Of a stretch of DNA of 5,895 nucleotides, positions 5,819 through 5,895 are shown piece after piece. The position numbers and the translations under genes were made by a program. The stretch covers positions 1 through 5,895 of the forward strand of contig DATCPJ010000175.1 of assembly GCA_036570145.1 (NCBI GenBank), written 5' to 3'. Position 1 is the stretch's first letter. Each line of letters opens with the position of its first letter. The notes beneath the pieces were generated by a model that did not search any database, had not been told where the DNA came from, and saw nothing but the letters and a program-made list of their open reading frames with translations. The stretch is from UBA6019 sp036570145 (GTDB lineage: Bacteria; Chloroflexota; Dormibacteria; Dormibacterales; Dormibacteraceae).

Positions 5819-5855
5819 GCCGCCTGCGGCGGCACTCCCCCACTGCGTGGGGGAG
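5819..5855 (+). terminator. Tandem hairpins after the operon, probable terminator
   Basis: Two perfect hairpins are separated by one base. The first is GCCGCC (5819-5824) with GGCGGC (5828-5833) around loop TGC. The second is CTCCCCCAC (5835-5843) with GTGGGGGAG (5847-5855), also around TGC. They begin 17 nt after the cupin stop. There is no T run after either, so if they terminate transcription it is by a hairpin-only mechanism or with Rho; they could also stabilise the mRNA 3' end. The repeated loop and tandem layout also suggest a dispersed palindromic repeat. The rest of 5802-5895 shows no gene or other site. Confidence 0.6.
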
Positions 5856-5895
5856 CAAGACCTGCCTCGTTGTAGGTGCCCCGATTAGTCGAGTC

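Noticed and set aside
5802..5895. The palindromic tail, considered as a tRNA, CRISPR repeat or attachment site
   Set aside because: There is no cloverleaf, no spaced direct repeats and no adjacent integrase. Only two hairpins can be supported.

Overview
This 5.9 kb window is very GC-rich, with strong G/C bias at third codon positions and frequent GTG starts. It looks like a high-GC bacterial chromosome, most plausibly an actinomycete-type organism (Actinomycetota, perhaps Thermoleophilia-like). That guess rests only on composition and gene style; no taxonomic marker gene is present. Every convincing gene reads on the + strand, and all concern acyl-CoA chemistry.

Layout. Positions 1-949 hold the C-terminal ~315 residues of an acyl-CoA dehydrogenase whose start lies upstream of the window. 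Positions 950-1071 are a gap carrying a large imperfect inverted repeat (965-1062) around a perfect GC-rich hairpin (1015-1034), plus a possible extended -10 promoter at the dehydrogenase stop codon. A tightly packed five-gene unit follows: an NDP-forming acyl-CoA synthetase with fused alpha and beta parts (1072-3210), a thiolase-fold protein of the SCP-x/lipid-transfer type (3207-4355), a DUF35 zinc-ribbon/OB-fold partner (4352-4744), an SDR dehydrogenase (4745-5500) and a small cupin (5481-5801). Junctions are 4-nt overlaps (GTGA, ATGA), a stop directly abutting a start (TAG|GTG), and a 20-nt overlap, so the unit is almost certainly one translationally coupled operon. Positions 5802-5895 contain two adjacent strong hairpins, the probable end of the transcript.

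Working together. The dehydrogenase would introduce the alpha,beta double bond of an acyl-CoA. The SDR resembles (3R)-hydroxyacyl-CoA dehydrogenases of the MFE-2 type and has an NAD-type acidic residue. The thiolase-like protein with its DUF35 partner would make or break the C-C bond. The NDP-forming synthetase interconverts an acyl-CoA with the free acid plus ATP. No enoyl-CoA hydratase lies in the window; it could be encoded elsewhere. The substrate cannot be read from sequence.

The most notable point is that the thiolase-like protein has no cysteine at either thiolase catalytic position. With its DUF35 partner this resembles the Ltp2-ChsH2(DUF35) steroid side-chain retro-aldolase, so the operon may perform an aldolase-type acyl-CoA cleavage rather than thiolysis. 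The second point of interest is the structured element in front of the operon.
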